From Vogesella indigofera (GTDB lineage: Bacteria; Pseudomonadota; Gammaproteobacteria; Burkholderiales; Chromobacteriaceae): DNA of 64,000 nucleotides. A program made the position numbers and the translations under genes. The notes beneath the pieces were generated by a model. It had not been told where the DNA came from. It saw only the letters and a list, made by a program, of their open reading frames with translations, and made no database searches. Positions 24,727-34,101 of this stretch are shown in pieces. Position 1 is the stretch's first letter, and each line of letters begins with the position of its first letter. The DNA lies in the NCBI RefSeq assembly GCF_028548395.1, contig NZ_JAQQLA010000003.1:310001-374000 (forward strand), given 5' to 3'.

Positions 24727-24844
24727 GCGCGGCATGACCTGCGTTTTGCAGCGGCGTTCCGAGCTGTCACGGCGATGAGCAAAGCGGGCAAGAACGGTGG
24801 GCGACAGGCTACAAATAATCGAGACAGCCCGCAGGAGAACGACC

Positions 24845-26182
24845 ATGAACGAGCAACTGGCCGCGTTTTTACGCGAGCACAACATCCATGAAGTGGAGTG
24901 CGTGATACCGGACATGACCGGCATGGCGCGCGGCAAGATCGTGCCCAAGGGGCTGTTTCTGGCCGAGGACACCATGAAAATGTCCAAGGCGGTGCTGACC
25001 ATCACCGTCAACGGCGAGTTTGCCGAGTTCGAGCGCTTTGCCGGCGCCAACGACCCGGACATGGTGTGCCGGCCGGACCCGTCCACCATCCGCCTGGTGC
25101 CGTGGGCAATCGAGCCGGTGGCGGTAGTGATCCACGATTGCGAGGATTTCGACGGCACCCCGGTCGGCATCTCGCCGCGCGCGGTGCTGCGCAAGGTGCT
25201 GCAACTGTACGAGGCACGTGGCTGGCGGCCGGTGGTGGCGCCGGAGATGGAGTTCTACCTGATCCGCCAGAACACCAATCCGCACGAGCCGCTACGCCCA
25301 CCCTCCGGCCGCGCCGGCCGCTCCGAGGTGGGGCGGCAGTCGTTCTCCATCGACGCGGTCAACGACTTCGATCCCTTCTTCCAGGAACTGTCGGCGTTCT
25401 GCGAGGCGGCGCAGCTGAAGGTGGAAACGCTGATCCACGAGGTCGGCGCCTGCCAGATGGAGATCAACTTCAGCCACGGCGACGCGATGGCGCTGGCCGA
25501 CCAGGTGTTCCTGTTCAAGCGCGCGGTGCGCGAGACCGCCTACCGTCACAATATCTTCGCCACCTTCATGGCCAAGCCGATGGAAGGCGAGCCGGGCAGC
25601 GCGATGCACATCCACCAGAGCATCGTGGCCTGCGATAGCGGCGAGAATATCTTCTCGCTGCCGGACGGCAGCGCCAGCGAGCTTTTCTTCCACCACATCG
25701 GCGGCATGCAGCGCTACCTGCCGCGGGCGATGCCCATGTTCGCGCCGTACGTGAACAGCTACCGTCGCCTCAGCCGCCACACCGCGGCGCCGATCAATGT
25801 GCGTTGGGGCTACGACAACCGCACCTGCGGTATCCGCATCCCGCCGTCCAGCCCGGTGGCGCGGCGGGTGGAAAACCGCGTGCCCGGCGTCGACGTGAAT
25901 CCGTATCTGGCGATGGCGGCGACACTGGCCTGCGGCTACCTCGGCATGGTGAACCGGATCGAGCCGTCGGCACCGATGAATGACAGCGCCTACAACCTGG
26001 ACTACGAGCTGCCGCGCAGCCTGGAAGACGCGGTGGAGCTGATGCAGGACTGCCCGGAGCTGGCGACGATCCTCGGCGAGGAGTTCGTGCAGGCGTTCTG
26101 CGCGGTGAAGGAGAAGGAGTTCGAGACCTTCAACCGCGCCATCACCGCCTGGGAGCGCGAGCACTTGCAGCTGCATGTGTAA
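24845..26182 (+). CDS. Glutamine-synthetase-like gamma-glutamylpolyamine ligase (PuuA-like, copy 1)
   Basis: The 445-aa enzyme belongs to the GS type-I-like PuuA/PauA group: ECVIPDMTGMARGKIVPK, APEMEFYL (metal Glu), GACQMEINFSHGDAM, GSAMHIHQS (ammonia/amine site) and NRVPGVDVNPYLAMAATLAC. It is shorter than GlnA and lacks the adenylylation loop. It should ligate glutamate to putrescine or another amine using ATP. ATG 24845 follows AGGAG. It sits between a GntR regulator and a class III aminotransferase, and has a second homologue at 49125. Confidence 0.88.
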   Translation: MNEQLAAFLREHNIHEVECVIPDMTGMARGKIVPKGLFLAEDTMKMSKAVLTITVNGEFAEFERFAGANDPDMVCRPDPSTIRLVPWAIEPVAVVIHDCEDFDGTPVGISPRAVLRKVLQLYEARGWRPVVAPEMEFYLIRQNTNPHEPLRPPSGRAGRSEVGRQSFSIDAVNDFDPFFQELSAFCEAAQLKVETLIHEVGACQMEINFSHGDAMALADQVFLFKRAVRETAYRHNIFATFMAKPMEGEPGSAMHIHQSIVACDSGENIFSLPDGSASELFFHHIGGMQRYLPRAMPMFAPYVNSYRRLSRHTAAPINVRWGYDNRTCGIRIPPSSPVARRVENRVPGVDVNPYLAMAATLACGYLGMVNRIEPSAPMNDSAYNLDYELPRSLEDAVELMQDCPELATILGEEFVQAFCAVKEKEFETFNRAITAWEREHLQLHV

Positions 26183-26340
26183 GCGCTTTCTGACGATCTG
26201 CGGCGCTACGGCGCCAGGTTCGAGCTGGGCGGGCGCCTTGACGACGGCTCAGCGTCGCCGCCCTCGGTCTTTGCCTTGCCGCGCGCTGGCTCGCGAGAGC
26301 GTCAACCGCGGCTCCGCGTGGCACCGGATGCATTCACCGC

Positions 26341-26362
26341 CTGCGGCCAACGTTGGCCGCAG
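26341..26362. repeat. Palindromic double copy of the dispersed repeat
   Basis: A perfect 22-bp palindrome with core GCGGCCAACGTTGGCCGC, between the puuA-like gene and the aminotransferase gene. It could attenuate read-through. Confidence 0.85.
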
Positions 26363-26389
26363 CCGATACAACAATTCAAGGAGACACCC

Positions 26390-27748
26390 ATGATCATCCG
26401 CCACGGCATCAACTGGGACAAGGCGCAGGCGTTGCAGATCGCCGAGCGCAACGCCTTCATCGGCCGCATGCCGCGTTCGCGCGAGCTATCGGCGCAAGCC
26501 GCCGGCCACCTGCTGTTCGGTGTGCCGCTGCACTGGATGAACGACTGGTCGACGCCGTTCTCGCTGTACGTGGCAGCGGCGCAGGGCGCACGCTTCCAGG
26601 ACGTGGACGGCCACGACTACGTGGATTTCTGCCTCGGCGACACCGGCGCCATGTTCGGCCACAGTCCCAAACCGGTGGCCGACGCCATCGCCCGCCAGGC
26701 GCAGCGCGGCTACACCGCCATGCTGCCCAGCGAGGACGGCGTGTGGGTGGCGCAGGAACTGGCGCGCCGCTTCGGCCTGCCGTACTGGCAGTTCGCGCTA
26801 TCGGCGTCGGACGCCAACCGTTTTGCCATCCGCTGGGCGCGGGCGATCACCGGCCGCAGCCAGGTGCTGATCTTCAACGGCTGCTACCACGGCACGGTGG
26901 ATGACGTGTTCGTCGACCTGGTGGCCGGCCAGCCGCAGACCCGCGACAGTCTGCTGGGTCAGGTGTACGACATTACGCAGCATACCCGCAGCGTGGAATT
27001 CAACGACCTGGTCGCGCTGGAAGCCGCGCTGCAGGACGGCCAGGTGGCCTGCCTGCTGGCCGAGCCGGCAATGACCAATATCGGCATGGTGCTGCCGCAG
27101 CCGGGTTTCTGGCAGGCGGCGCAGACGCTGTGCCAGCGCTACGGCACGCTGCTGCTGATCGACGAAACCCACACCATCAGCAGCGGCCCCGGCGGCTACA
27201 CCCGCGCCCATGGCCTGCAGCCTGACCTGCTGGTGGTCGGCAAGCCGGTGGCCGGCGGCGTGCCGTGTGCAGTGTACGGCTTCAGCGAGCAGACCGCGCG
27301 GCGTGCCGAGGAGGCCAAGCGAACGGCACCACCGGGGCATAGCGGCATCGGCACCACGCTCACCGCCAACCTGTTGGCGATGGCGGCGATGCGCGCGAAT
27401 CTGGCCGAGGTGATGACCGACGAAGCCTACCAGTACATGTTCGGCCTAGCCGAAAGGTTGGCCGCAGGGCTGCGCGGCGTTATCGCGCAACATCAGTTGC
27501 CGTGGTGCGTGACGCAGATCGGCGCGCGCACCGAGTTCCAGTTCTCCGTCACATCGCCGCAGAACGGCAGCGAGGCCGACAAGATTCTGGATAGCGAGCT
27601 GGAGCACATCGTGCACCTGTTCCTGCTCAACCGCGGCCTGCTGATCACCCCGTTCCACAACATGATCCTGGTATGCCCGGACACCACCGCGGCGGATGTC
27701 GACCGGCTGGTGGTGGCGTTCGGCGACTTCGTGCGGCAGGTGCGTTGA
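26390..27748 (+). CDS. Class III PLP aminotransferase (glutamate-1-semialdehyde-aminomutase-like fold)
   Basis: The 452-aa protein is a fold-type I class III aminotransferase: YVDFCLGDTGAMFGHSPKP, FNGCYHGTVDD, LLIDETHTISSGPGGYTRAHG and the PLP lysine in LVVGKPVAGGVP. ATG 26390 follows AAGGAG by 6 nt. Placed 207 bp after the puuA-like ligase, it may transaminate a gamma-glutamylated or free amine, or a downstream amino acid. It differs clearly from the SpuC-type enzyme at 50515. A dispersed-repeat copy lies within the gene (27455-27466), coding RLAA. Confidence 0.85.
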   Translation: MIIRHGINWDKAQALQIAERNAFIGRMPRSRELSAQAAGHLLFGVPLHWMNDWSTPFSLYVAAAQGARFQDVDGHDYVDFCLGDTGAMFGHSPKPVADAIARQAQRGYTAMLPSEDGVWVAQELARRFGLPYWQFALSASDANRFAIRWARAITGRSQVLIFNGCYHGTVDDVFVDLVAGQPQTRDSLLGQVYDITQHTRSVEFNDLVALEAALQDGQVACLLAEPAMTNIGMVLPQPGFWQAAQTLCQRYGTLLLIDETHTISSGPGGYTRAHGLQPDLLVVGKPVAGGVPCAVYGFSEQTARRAEEAKRTAPPGHSGIGTTLTANLLAMAAMRANLAEVMTDEAYQYMFGLAERLAAGLRGVIAQHQLPWCVTQIGARTEFQFSVTSPQNGSEADKILDSELEHIVHLFLLNRGLLITPFHNMILVCPDTTAADVDRLVVAFGDFVRQVR

Positions 27749-27825
27749 GCGCGTGGCACGCTGCTGTTGGGGTAGGGGTGGCAAGCTGGAATGGCCAAGC
27801 TGAAATGGCCAAGTTGCAATAAATA

Positions 27826-27847
27826 CGGCCCGCCAGTTGGCGGGCCG
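27826..27847. terminator. Hairpin between convergent genes
   Basis: CGGCCCGCCA (27826-27835) pairs with TGGCGGGCCG (27838-27847). On the minus strand TATTTATT follows, so it most likely ends the basic-protein gene; it may work in both directions. Just before it, a 14-bp imperfect tandem (AAGCTGGAATGGCC / AAGCTGAAATGGCC) occurs at 27784-27811. Confidence 0.7.
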
Positions 27848-27874
27848 TGTGCTTGCCGTTGTCGGACGAGCGGC

Positions 27875-28618
27875 TTAGTGCGCCTGACGCCGCGGCTGCT
27901 GGTGGCGTCGTGCCTTGGCGCGGGTCTTGCGCGTGGCTTTGCTAACGCTGCTACGCTTGCCGCTGGCGTTCAGCGCGGCTTTGCGTGTCTTGCGCTGTTT
28001 GAGGGTTTGCTTGCTGCCGGTGCGGCTGGCCTTGGCCTTTACGTGGGTGCTGCGCTTTGCGGTGTTCGCTGCCGCGTTCTGGCGCTTGCGGGCGGCGAGG
28101 CTGCGCTGCCCGGCGCCGGCCTTGCGGCTGGCGACCACTTTGCCATTTTTGGTGCGCTTGCCCACCGTGCGCTGACGAACTGCGGCTTTTTTGCCGACTC
28201 GTACCGCCTTGTTGCTGCGCACGCTCTGCTTGCCGTTGCGCAGCTGCTTGCGCGCCTTGCCGGCGCGTTGCGCCGTGGCCGCCTGCTTCAGTTGGCGTGA
28301 CGATTTCCGGGCGGCCGGCTGGCCTTGGCTGCGCTTGCTGCGGCGCGTTTCTGTCTGGTCGCGGCGCGACTGTACTCGCGGGCTGCTGGTTTTATCTTGA
28401 GTGCCGGCCACTGTTGCGGGCTGAATATTGCGCGCAGGTACGTCGTTTGCTTTATTACTGCCGCTACTGGCGGGAGCCGGCTTGCTGACGGTCTTGCTTT
28501 GGCGTGGCGGCTGGAAGTCGCCCGGCAGCGGGGCGTCTTCACCGGTGGCAAAGCTGTTGCCGGCGCAGCTCAGAATGAGGGCGCCAAGTGCTGCAGCGCA
28601 AAAACGGGACAATGGCAT
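27875..28618 (-). CDS. Exported, extremely basic low-complexity protein (histone H1-like composition)
   Basis: This 247-aa protein has a signal peptide (MPLSRFCAAALGALILSCAG; Sec cleavage likely after NSFA, or a poor lipobox at C18), a short acidic/Pro-rich linker (GEDAPLPGDFQPP), then about 200 residues dominated by Lys, Arg, Ala, Ser, Thr and Gln, such as RKQLRNGKQSVRSNKAVR and KRSTHVKAKASRTGS. It contains almost no hydrophobic core and should be disordered. Histone H1-like bacterial proteins have similar composition but are cytoplasmic, whereas this one appears exported. Function unknown; binding of DNA, LPS, polyphosphate or peptidoglycan is possible. Confidence 0.75.
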   Translation of the reverse strand: MPLSRFCAAALGALILSCAGNSFATGEDAPLPGDFQPPRQSKTVSKPAPASSGSNKANDVPARNIQPATVAGTQDKTSSPRVQSRRDQTETRRSKRSQGQPAARKSSRQLKQAATAQRAGKARKQLRNGKQSVRSNKAVRVGKKAAVRQRTVGKRTKNGKVVASRKAGAGQRSLAARKRQNAAANTAKRSTHVKAKASRTGSKQTLKQRKTRKAALNASGKRSSVSKATRKTRAKARRHQQPRRQAH

Positions 28619-28761
28619 GGTCGGTAATGTCGTTGGCTAAATAATGTAGGTATAAATATCCGGCTGCGGTGCGTTGTGGCACCGTAACGGGCTTGTTATA
28701 TTAGCACGCGCGCCGTTTCGGGGACGAACGGTCAATACGAGAATCGACGGAGATTACAAGT

Positions 28762-29577
28762 ATGAAGAACACGAGAAGAACGCTGCTGGCGGGGATGTTG
28801 TTATCGGTTTTTGCCGTGGCAGGTTGCGGCAAGAAGGCGGAAGAACCGGCAGCATCGGCAGCCAGTGATGCGGCGCCGGCGGTGGCGCAGGTGGCCGAGT
28901 ACGTGGTGGGTACCGATGCCAGCTATGCACCATTCGAGTTCCAGAACGACCAGAGCCAGATCGTCGGCTTCGACATCGAGGTGTTGAGCGCGGTGGCAGA
29001 CAAGGGCGGTTTCAAGGTCAAGTTCGTCAATACGCCGTGGGAGGGCATGTTCGCCACCCTGGGTCAGGGCGACCGCGACATCCTGTCTTCGGCGATCACC
29101 ATCACCGACGAGCGCAAGCAGAGCATGGACTTCTCCGAGCCATACTTTGAAGCGCGCCAGCTGATCGCGGTGGGTAAGGGCGTCACCGACGTGAAGACCT
29201 TCCAGGATCTGAAGAACAAGAAGGTGGCGGTACAGACCGGCACCACCGGCGACGAAGTGGTGCAGAAGCTGCTGGGCAAGACCAGCTCCAGCATCAAGCG
29301 GTTCGAGAGCATGCCGCTGGCGCTGAAAGAGCTGGAAACCGGCGGTGTTGACGCGGCGGTGGGTGACAATGGCGTGGTGATCAACTACGTGAAGAATAAC
29401 CCGCAGCACGGCATGACCACGGTGGAAGACCTGCAGAGCTTCGCACCGGAGTATTATGGCTTCGCGGTGAAGAAGGGCAATCAGGAGCTGCTGGCCAAGG
29501 TCAACGCCGGTATCAAGGCGATCAAGGCTGACGGCACCTACGACCAGATCTTCAACAAGTATTTTGGCACCAAGTAA
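28762..29577 (+). CDS. Amino-acid ABC transporter substrate-binding lipoprotein (family 3)
   Basis: The 271-aa protein has a lipoprotein signal (MKNTRRTLLAGMLLSVFAVAGC, lipid on C22) and a family-3 binding fold: YVVGTDASYAPFEFQND, GFDIEVLSAVADK, ILSSAITITDERKQSMDFSEPYF and VAVQTGTTGDEVVQKLL. This set fits glutamine/basic amino-acid receptors (GlnH/ArtI type). It is followed by a terminator-attenuator and then a permease gene, so receptor should be made in excess of permease. No ATPase gene is adjacent. Confidence 0.9.
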   Translation: MKNTRRTLLAGMLLSVFAVAGCGKKAEEPAASAASDAAPAVAQVAEYVVGTDASYAPFEFQNDQSQIVGFDIEVLSAVADKGGFKVKFVNTPWEGMFATLGQGDRDILSSAITITDERKQSMDFSEPYFEARQLIAVGKGVTDVKTFQDLKNKKVAVQTGTTGDEVVQKLLGKTSSSIKRFESMPLALKELETGGVDAAVGDNGVVINYVKNNPQHGMTTVEDLQSFAPEYYGFAVKKGNQELLAKVNAGIKAIKADGTYDQIFNKYFGTK

Positions 29578-29595
29578 TCAATTAGCTGCATGAAG

Positions 29596-29629
29596 AACCG
29601 GGCCAGCCTTGAGCCGGCCCGGTTTTTTT
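29596..29629 (+). terminator. Attenuating terminator between receptor and permease genes
   Basis: AACCGGGCC (29596-29604) pairs with GGCCCGGTT (29616-29624), then a run of seven T ends at 29629. The permease start is only 16 bp further. Confidence 0.88.
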
Positions 29630-29644
29630 GCAGGGGGAAGCAAT

Positions 29645-30388
29645 ATGGATTTTCGCTGGGGAATGATCGCCGACTACGCACCACTGTTTGTGGAGGGCGT
29701 GCAAATGACGATCATCATTACGCTGGTGGCGGTGGTGTTCGGCACTCTGATCGGCCTGTTCATGGGCATGGCGCGGCTGGCGGATGCGCCGCACGGCCTG
29801 AGCCGTTATCTGGTGCGCTATCTGGTGCGCATGCCGGCCGGTGCCTACGTGACCTTTTTTCGCGGCACGCCCTTGTTCGTACAAATCCTGCTGGTGCACT
29901 TTGCGCTGATGCCGCTGCTGATCCATCCGGTGGATGGCCTGGTGGTCAATGGCGATATCGCCCGTGACATCCGCCAGAATTACGGTGCCTTCATTTCCGG
30001 CCTGCTGGCGCTGACGCTGAACGCCGGTGCCTACATCACCGAGATCTTCCGTGCTGGTATCCAGTCCATCGACAAGGGGCAGATGGAGGCCGCGCGTTCG
30101 CTGGGGCTCTCCTACGGCCAGACCATGAAGTTCGTGATCGTGCCGCAGGCGTTCCGCCGCATGCTGCCGCCGCTGGGCAACGAGGCGATCATGCTGCTGA
30201 AAGACAGCTCGCTGGTGTCGGCGATCGGTCTGGCCGAGCTGGCCTTCGCCGCGCGCACCGTGGCCGGGGTGTACTCGCGCTACTGGGAGCCGTACCTGAC
30301 CATTTCCTTCATCTATCTGGCATTGACGATGTTGATGGCGTGGGGGATTTCCCGTCTGGAGAAAAAGCTGCAGATCGGCGCGCGCTGA
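29645..30388 (+). CDS. Amino-acid ABC transporter permease (HisM/GlnP family)
   Basis: The 247-aa inner-membrane protein has about five transmembrane segments, starting GVQMTIIITLVAVVFGTLIG, and the EAA loop (GQMEAARSLGLSYGQTMKFV) that docks the ATPase. The N-terminal TFFRGTPLFVQILLVHFAL block is typical of polar-amino-acid permeases. ATG 29645 follows a GGGGGAAG site. An ATP-binding subunit must be supplied from elsewhere. Confidence 0.92.
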   Translation: MDFRWGMIADYAPLFVEGVQMTIIITLVAVVFGTLIGLFMGMARLADAPHGLSRYLVRYLVRMPAGAYVTFFRGTPLFVQILLVHFALMPLLIHPVDGLVVNGDIARDIRQNYGAFISGLLALTLNAGAYITEIFRAGIQSIDKGQMEAARSLGLSYGQTMKFVIVPQAFRRMLPPLGNEAIMLLKDSSLVSAIGLAELAFAARTVAGVYSRYWEPYLTISFIYLALTMLMAWGISRLEKKLQIGAR

Positions 30389-30407
30389 GCGTTCCCTGCT
30401 GCTTGGT

Positions 30408-30435
30408 AAAAAGGCCGCGACAGCGGCCTTTTTGC
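30408..30435 (+). terminator. Rho-independent terminator after the permease
   Basis: AAAAAGGCCGC (30408-30418) pairs with GCGGCCTTTTT (30423-30433) across GACA, ending in a T-run. Confidence 0.9.
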
Positions 30436-30505
30436 TTGTCTGGCGGGCGTCTTGGTGTCATTTCGTGTTAGAATATCGAATATTTTGCCATGATTACGGA
30501 TTTCC

Positions 30506-33166
30506 ATGACCGACCAGCTTTTTGCCAAGGAAACACTCCCGATTAGCCTGGAAGAGGAGATGCGCCGTTCCTATCTCGATTACGCAATGAGCGTGATCGT
30601 CGGCCGCGCCCTTCCTGATGTCCGAGATGGCCTCAAGCCCGTGCATCGCCGGGTGCTGTACGCCATGCATGAGCTTTCCAACGACTGGAACCGTGCCTAC
30701 AAGAAATCGGCGCGTATTGTCGGCGACGTGATCGGTAAGTATCACCCGCACGGCGATACCGCGGTGTACGACACCATCGTGCGTCTGGCACAGAATTTCA
30801 GCCTGCGCTACCCGCTGGTGGACGGTCAGGGCAACTTCGGCTCCATCGACGGCGATAACGCCGCCGCGATGCGATACACCGAAATCCGCATGGCGCGCAT
30901 CGCGCACGAACTGCTGGCCGACCTCGACAAGGAAACCGTCGACTTCGGTCCCAACTACGACGGCTCCGAGCAAGAGCCGCTGATCATGCCGACGCGCATC
31001 CCGAACCTGCTGATCAACGGCAGCTCCGGTATCGCGGTGGGCATGGCCACCAATATTCCGCCGCACAACCTGAACGAAGTGGTCGATGCCTGCTTGGCGC
31101 TGCTGGACAACAGCGAGCTGACCATCGACGAGCTGATCGACATCATCCCTGCGCCGGACTTCCCGACCGCCGGCATCATCTACGGTACCGCCGGCATCAA
31201 GGAGGCGTACCGCACCGGTCGCGGCCGCGCCATCATGCGCGCCCGTGTCCACTTCGAGGACATCGGCAAGGGCGACCGTCAGGCGATCATCGTCGACGAG
31301 ATCCCGTACCAGGTGAACAAGTCGCGGCTGCTGGAACGCATCAGCGAGCTGGTGCGCGAGAAGCTGATCGAGGGCATTTCCGACCTGCGCGACGAGTCGG
31401 ACAAGTCTGGCATGCGCGTGGTGATCGAGCTCAAGCGCGGTGAAATGCCGGAAGTGGTGCTCAACCACCTGTACAAGCTGACCCAGCTGCAGGACAGTTT
31501 CGGCATCAACATGGTGGCACTGGTCGACGGCCAGCCGCGCCTGTTGAACCTGAAGCAGATCATCGACGAATTCCTGCGCCACCGCCGCGAGGTGGTGACG
31601 CGTCGTACCATTTTCGAACTGCGCAAGGCGCGCGAACGCGGCCACATCCTCGAAGGTCTGGCGGTGGCGCTGTCCAACGTCGACGAGATCATCGCGTTGA
31701 TCAAGGCTTCCGAAGCCCCGCCACAGGCCAAGGCCGCGCTGATGGGCCGCGCCTGGCGCTCGGAGCTGGTGGAAGGCATGCTGTCGCGCGTCGACCAGAG
31801 CTATGCCCGCCCGGATGGCCTAGCGGCCGAGTACGGTCTGCACGGCGACGGCTACCGCCTATCCGAAGTGCAGGCCCAGGCGATTCTGGACCTGCGCCTG
31901 CAGCGCCTGACCGGGCTGGAGCAGGACAAGATCGTCGGCGAATACCGCGAGATCATGGACACCATCCTGGACCTGATCGACATCCTGGCGCGTCCGGAGC
32001 GCATTAATCAGATCATCCATGACGAGCTGACCGCAGTGAAGCTGCAGTACGGCGACAAGCGCCGCTCCGAGATCGAGCCGTTTGGCGGCGACATCAACAT
32101 TGAAGACCTGATCACGCCGCAGGAGATGGTGGTGACCCTGTCGCACACCGGCTACCTGAAGGCGCAGCCGGTCGACGACTACCAGTCGCAGCGCCGTGGC
32201 GGCCGCGGCAAGCAGGCGGCGGCGACCAAGGACGACGACTTCATCAACACGCTGTTCGTGGCCAATACCCACGACTACGTGCTGTGCTACTCCTCGTTCG
32301 GTCGTTGCTACTGGATCAAGGTCTACGACATGCCTCAGGGCGGTCGTACCAGCCGCGGCAAGCCGATTGTCAACGTGCTGCCGCTGGCGGAAGGCGAGAA
32401 GATCAACGCCATGCTGCCGGTGAAGGCGTTTACCGGCAACGACAGTGCCGAGCTGGACGACGATATCGAAGTCAGCGACAAGGTCAAGGGCCCGTTCGTG
32501 TTCATGTGTACCGCCAACGGCACTGTGAAGAAGACACCGCTGGAAGCGTTCTCGCGGCCGCGCAGCGCCGGCATCATCGCCGTCAAGCTGGACGAGGGCG
32601 ACAAGCTGGTCGGCGTGGCGCTGACCAGCGGCAACGACCAGATCATGCTGTTCTCCAATGCCGGCAAGGCGGTGCGCTTCGATGAAAGCGGCGTGCGTGC
32701 CATGGGCCGTAACGCCACCGGCGTGCGCGGCATGGCGCTGGGTGAAGGCCAGCAGGTGATTTCGCTGCTGGTGGCCAACAGCAACGAGCAGCAGGTGCTG
32801 ACCGCCAGCGATGGCGGCTATGGCAAGCGTACCCGTGTCGGCGAGTTCCGCCACACCAGTCGCGGCACCCAGGGTGTGATCGCCATGGACCTGACCGACA
32901 AGACCGGCTTCGCGCTGGTGACCGCCAGCCTGGTGGAAGACAGCGACGACGTGATGCTGATCACCACCGGTGGCGTACTGATCCGTACCAAGGTCGACCA
33001 GGTGCGCGAGACCGGCCGTGCGGCGCAGGGTGTGCGCCTGATCAACCTGGACGACGGCGAGAAGCTGATCTGCCTGGTGAAGGTCGCCGAAAGCGAAGAC
33101 GACGCCGCGGAAGAGGGCGACGAGGCTGCGGCCAACCTTGAGGCGGGCGAGGGCGCGGCAGAATGA
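30506..33166 (+). CDS. gyrA: DNA gyrase subunit A
   Basis: The 886-aa protein is full-length GyrA, the breakage-reunion subunit that introduces negative supercoils with GyrB. The active-site tyrosine is Y124 in [11 protein letters not shown]. The quinolone-resistance region reads [13 protein letters not shown]85 and D89 correspond to S83 and D87 of E. coli; Thr at the first position is a natural variant in several genera, so resistance should not be inferred. The GyrA box QRRGGRGKQ and the C-terminal beta-pinwheel repeats are present. A dispersed-repeat copy lies near the end (33127-33138, coding AANL). The stop overlaps the next gene (ATGA). Confidence 0.98.
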   Translation: MTDQLFAKETLPISLEEEMRRSYLDYAMSVIVGRALPDVRDGLKPVHRRVLYAMHELSNDWNRAYKKSARIVGDVIGKYHPHGDTAVYDTIVRLAQNFSLRYPLVDGQGNFGSIDGDNAAAMRYTEIRMARIAHELLADLDKETVDFGPNYDGSEQEPLIMPTRIPNLLINGSSGIAVGMATNIPPHNLNEVVDACLALLDNSELTIDELIDIIPAPDFPTAGIIYGTAGIKEAYRTGRGRAIMRARVHFEDIGKGDRQAIIVDEIPYQVNKSRLLERISELVREKLIEGISDLRDESDKSGMRVVIELKRGEMPEVVLNHLYKLTQLQDSFGINMVALVDGQPRLLNLKQIIDEFLRHRREVVTRRTIFELRKARERGHILEGLAVALSNVDEIIALIKASEAPPQAKAALMGRAWRSELVEGMLSRVDQSYARPDGLAAEYGLHGDGYRLSEVQAQAILDLRLQRLTGLEQDKIVGEYREIMDTILDLIDILARPERINQIIHDELTAVKLQYGDKRRSEIEPFGGDINIEDLITPQEMVVTLSHTGYLKAQPVDDYQSQRRGGRGKQAAATKDDDFINTLFVANTHDYVLCYSSFGRCYWIKVYDMPQGGRTSRGKPIVNVLPLAEGEKINAMLPVKAFTGNDSAELDDDIEVSDKVKGPFVFMCTANGTVKKTPLEAFSRPRSAGIIAVKLDEGDKLVGVALTSGNDQIMLFSNAGKAVRFDESGVRAMGRNATGVRGMALGEGQQVISLLVANSNEQQVLTASDGGYGKRTRVGEFRHTSRGTQGVIAMDLTDKTGFALVTASLVEDSDDVMLITTGGVLIRTKVDQVRETGRAAQGVRLINLDDGEKLICLVKVAESEDDAAEEGDEAAANLEAGEGAAE

Positions 33167-33633
33167 CGGAGCAGGCACCGGCCAATGAAAAGCTGCTGGC
33201 GACGGCTGGCGCGTTGTTCGTGTCCTTCCCGCACTGCGTGACGCTGGGCATGCAATACCTCGGCAGCGTTGGCCGCAAGCCGACGCTGAAGGTGGAGTGG
33301 CGCGACGATCTGGTCGGCAATCCGGCCAGCGGCGTGCTGCATGGAGGGGTGATCACCTCCATCGTCGACACCACCAGCGCCATCGCGGTGACCGCGCACA
33401 TGACCGAGCTGGAAACCATCGCCACGCTGGACCTGCGCATCGACTACCTGAAGGCGGCCACACCGGGCAAGACCATCTACTGCACCGCCGAGTGCTACCG
33501 CATGGCCAGCCAGATCGCGTTCACCCGTGCCGTGTGCTACCACGACAGCCCGGATGACCCGATCGCCCATGGCGTCGCCACCTTCATGCGCGACTCCAAT
33601 CCGAAACCGATGCTGGTGGAGGGCACGGCATGA
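33163..33633 (+). CDS. Hotdog-fold thioesterase (PaaI/YigI-like)
   Basis: The 156-aa protein has the hotdog thioesterase signature [20 protein letters not shown], where the Asp/Gly region forms the acyl-CoA thioester site. It should cleave an acyl- or aryl-CoA. It is coupled by ATGA overlaps to gyrA upstream and to a second hotdog gene downstream, forming a tandem that may make a heteromeric enzyme. A repeat-like site occurs at 33267-33280. Confidence 0.85.
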   Translation: MTEQAPANEKLLATAGALFVSFPHCVTLGMQYLGSVGRKPTLKVEWRDDLVGNPASGVLHGGVITSIVDTTSAIAVTAHMTELETIATLDLRIDYLKAATPGKTIYCTAECYRMASQIAFTRAVCYHDSPDDPIAHGVATFMRDSNPKPMLVEGTA

Positions 33634-34076
33634 GCCAGTTCATGGAAACCTTCCTCGCGCTGCGCGACGAGAAGCGCTTCGCCGACATCATCGCCGCGGT
33701 GCCATACGCCCGGCTGATGGGCGTGGAGTGCGGCGAAGACGCCGCCGGCGAGCTGCTGTTCTCGCTGCCTTTTGCCGAGCGCAATGTCGGCAACACCACG
33801 CTGCCGGCGCTGCATGGCGGCCTGATCGGCGGCTTTCTGGAAAATGCGGCCTTGCTGCACCTGATGTGGAACCGCGAGTCGCTGGAAGCGCCTAAGATCG
33901 TGGACTTCTCGCTGGATTATCTGCGCTCCGGCAGGGCCACCACGCTGTATGCGCAGTGCGAAATCACCAAGCAGGGCAAGCGCGTGGCGCACGTGCTGAT
34001 CGAGGCCTGGCAGGAAGACCGCCGCAAGCCGGTCGCTGTCGCTCGTGCGCACTTCCTGCTCAGCACTCCTTCCTGA
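33630..34076 (+). CDS. Second hotdog-fold thioesterase of a tandem pair
   Basis: This 148-aa PaaI-type hotdog protein has LPALHGGLIGGFLENAALLH and an IVDFSLDYLRSGRATTLYA strand, matching its upstream neighbour in fold but with limited identity. Its start overlaps the previous stop by 4 bp. Tandem hotdog genes often form mixed tetramers. Substrate unknown. Confidence 0.85.
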   Translation: MSQFMETFLALRDEKRFADIIAAVPYARLMGVECGEDAAGELLFSLPFAERNVGNTTLPALHGGLIGGFLENAALLHLMWNRESLEAPKIVDFSLDYLRSGRATTLYAQCEITKQGKRVAHVLIEAWQEDRRKPVAVARAHFLLSTPS

Positions 34077-34101
34077 TTTTGACGAGAAATAGAGGATAGT
34101 C

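Noticed and set aside
24726..24750. Possible sigma-54 promoter upstream of the puuA-like gene (GGCATG ... TTTTGCA)
   Set aside because: The distance between GG and GC is 15 nt instead of 10, so it does not fit the -24/-12 consensus.
30755..30775. Quinolone-resistance mutation in gyrA (Thr at the E. coli Ser83 position)
   Set aside because: Thr is a normal residue at this place in several genera, and the Asp equivalent to D87 is unchanged.
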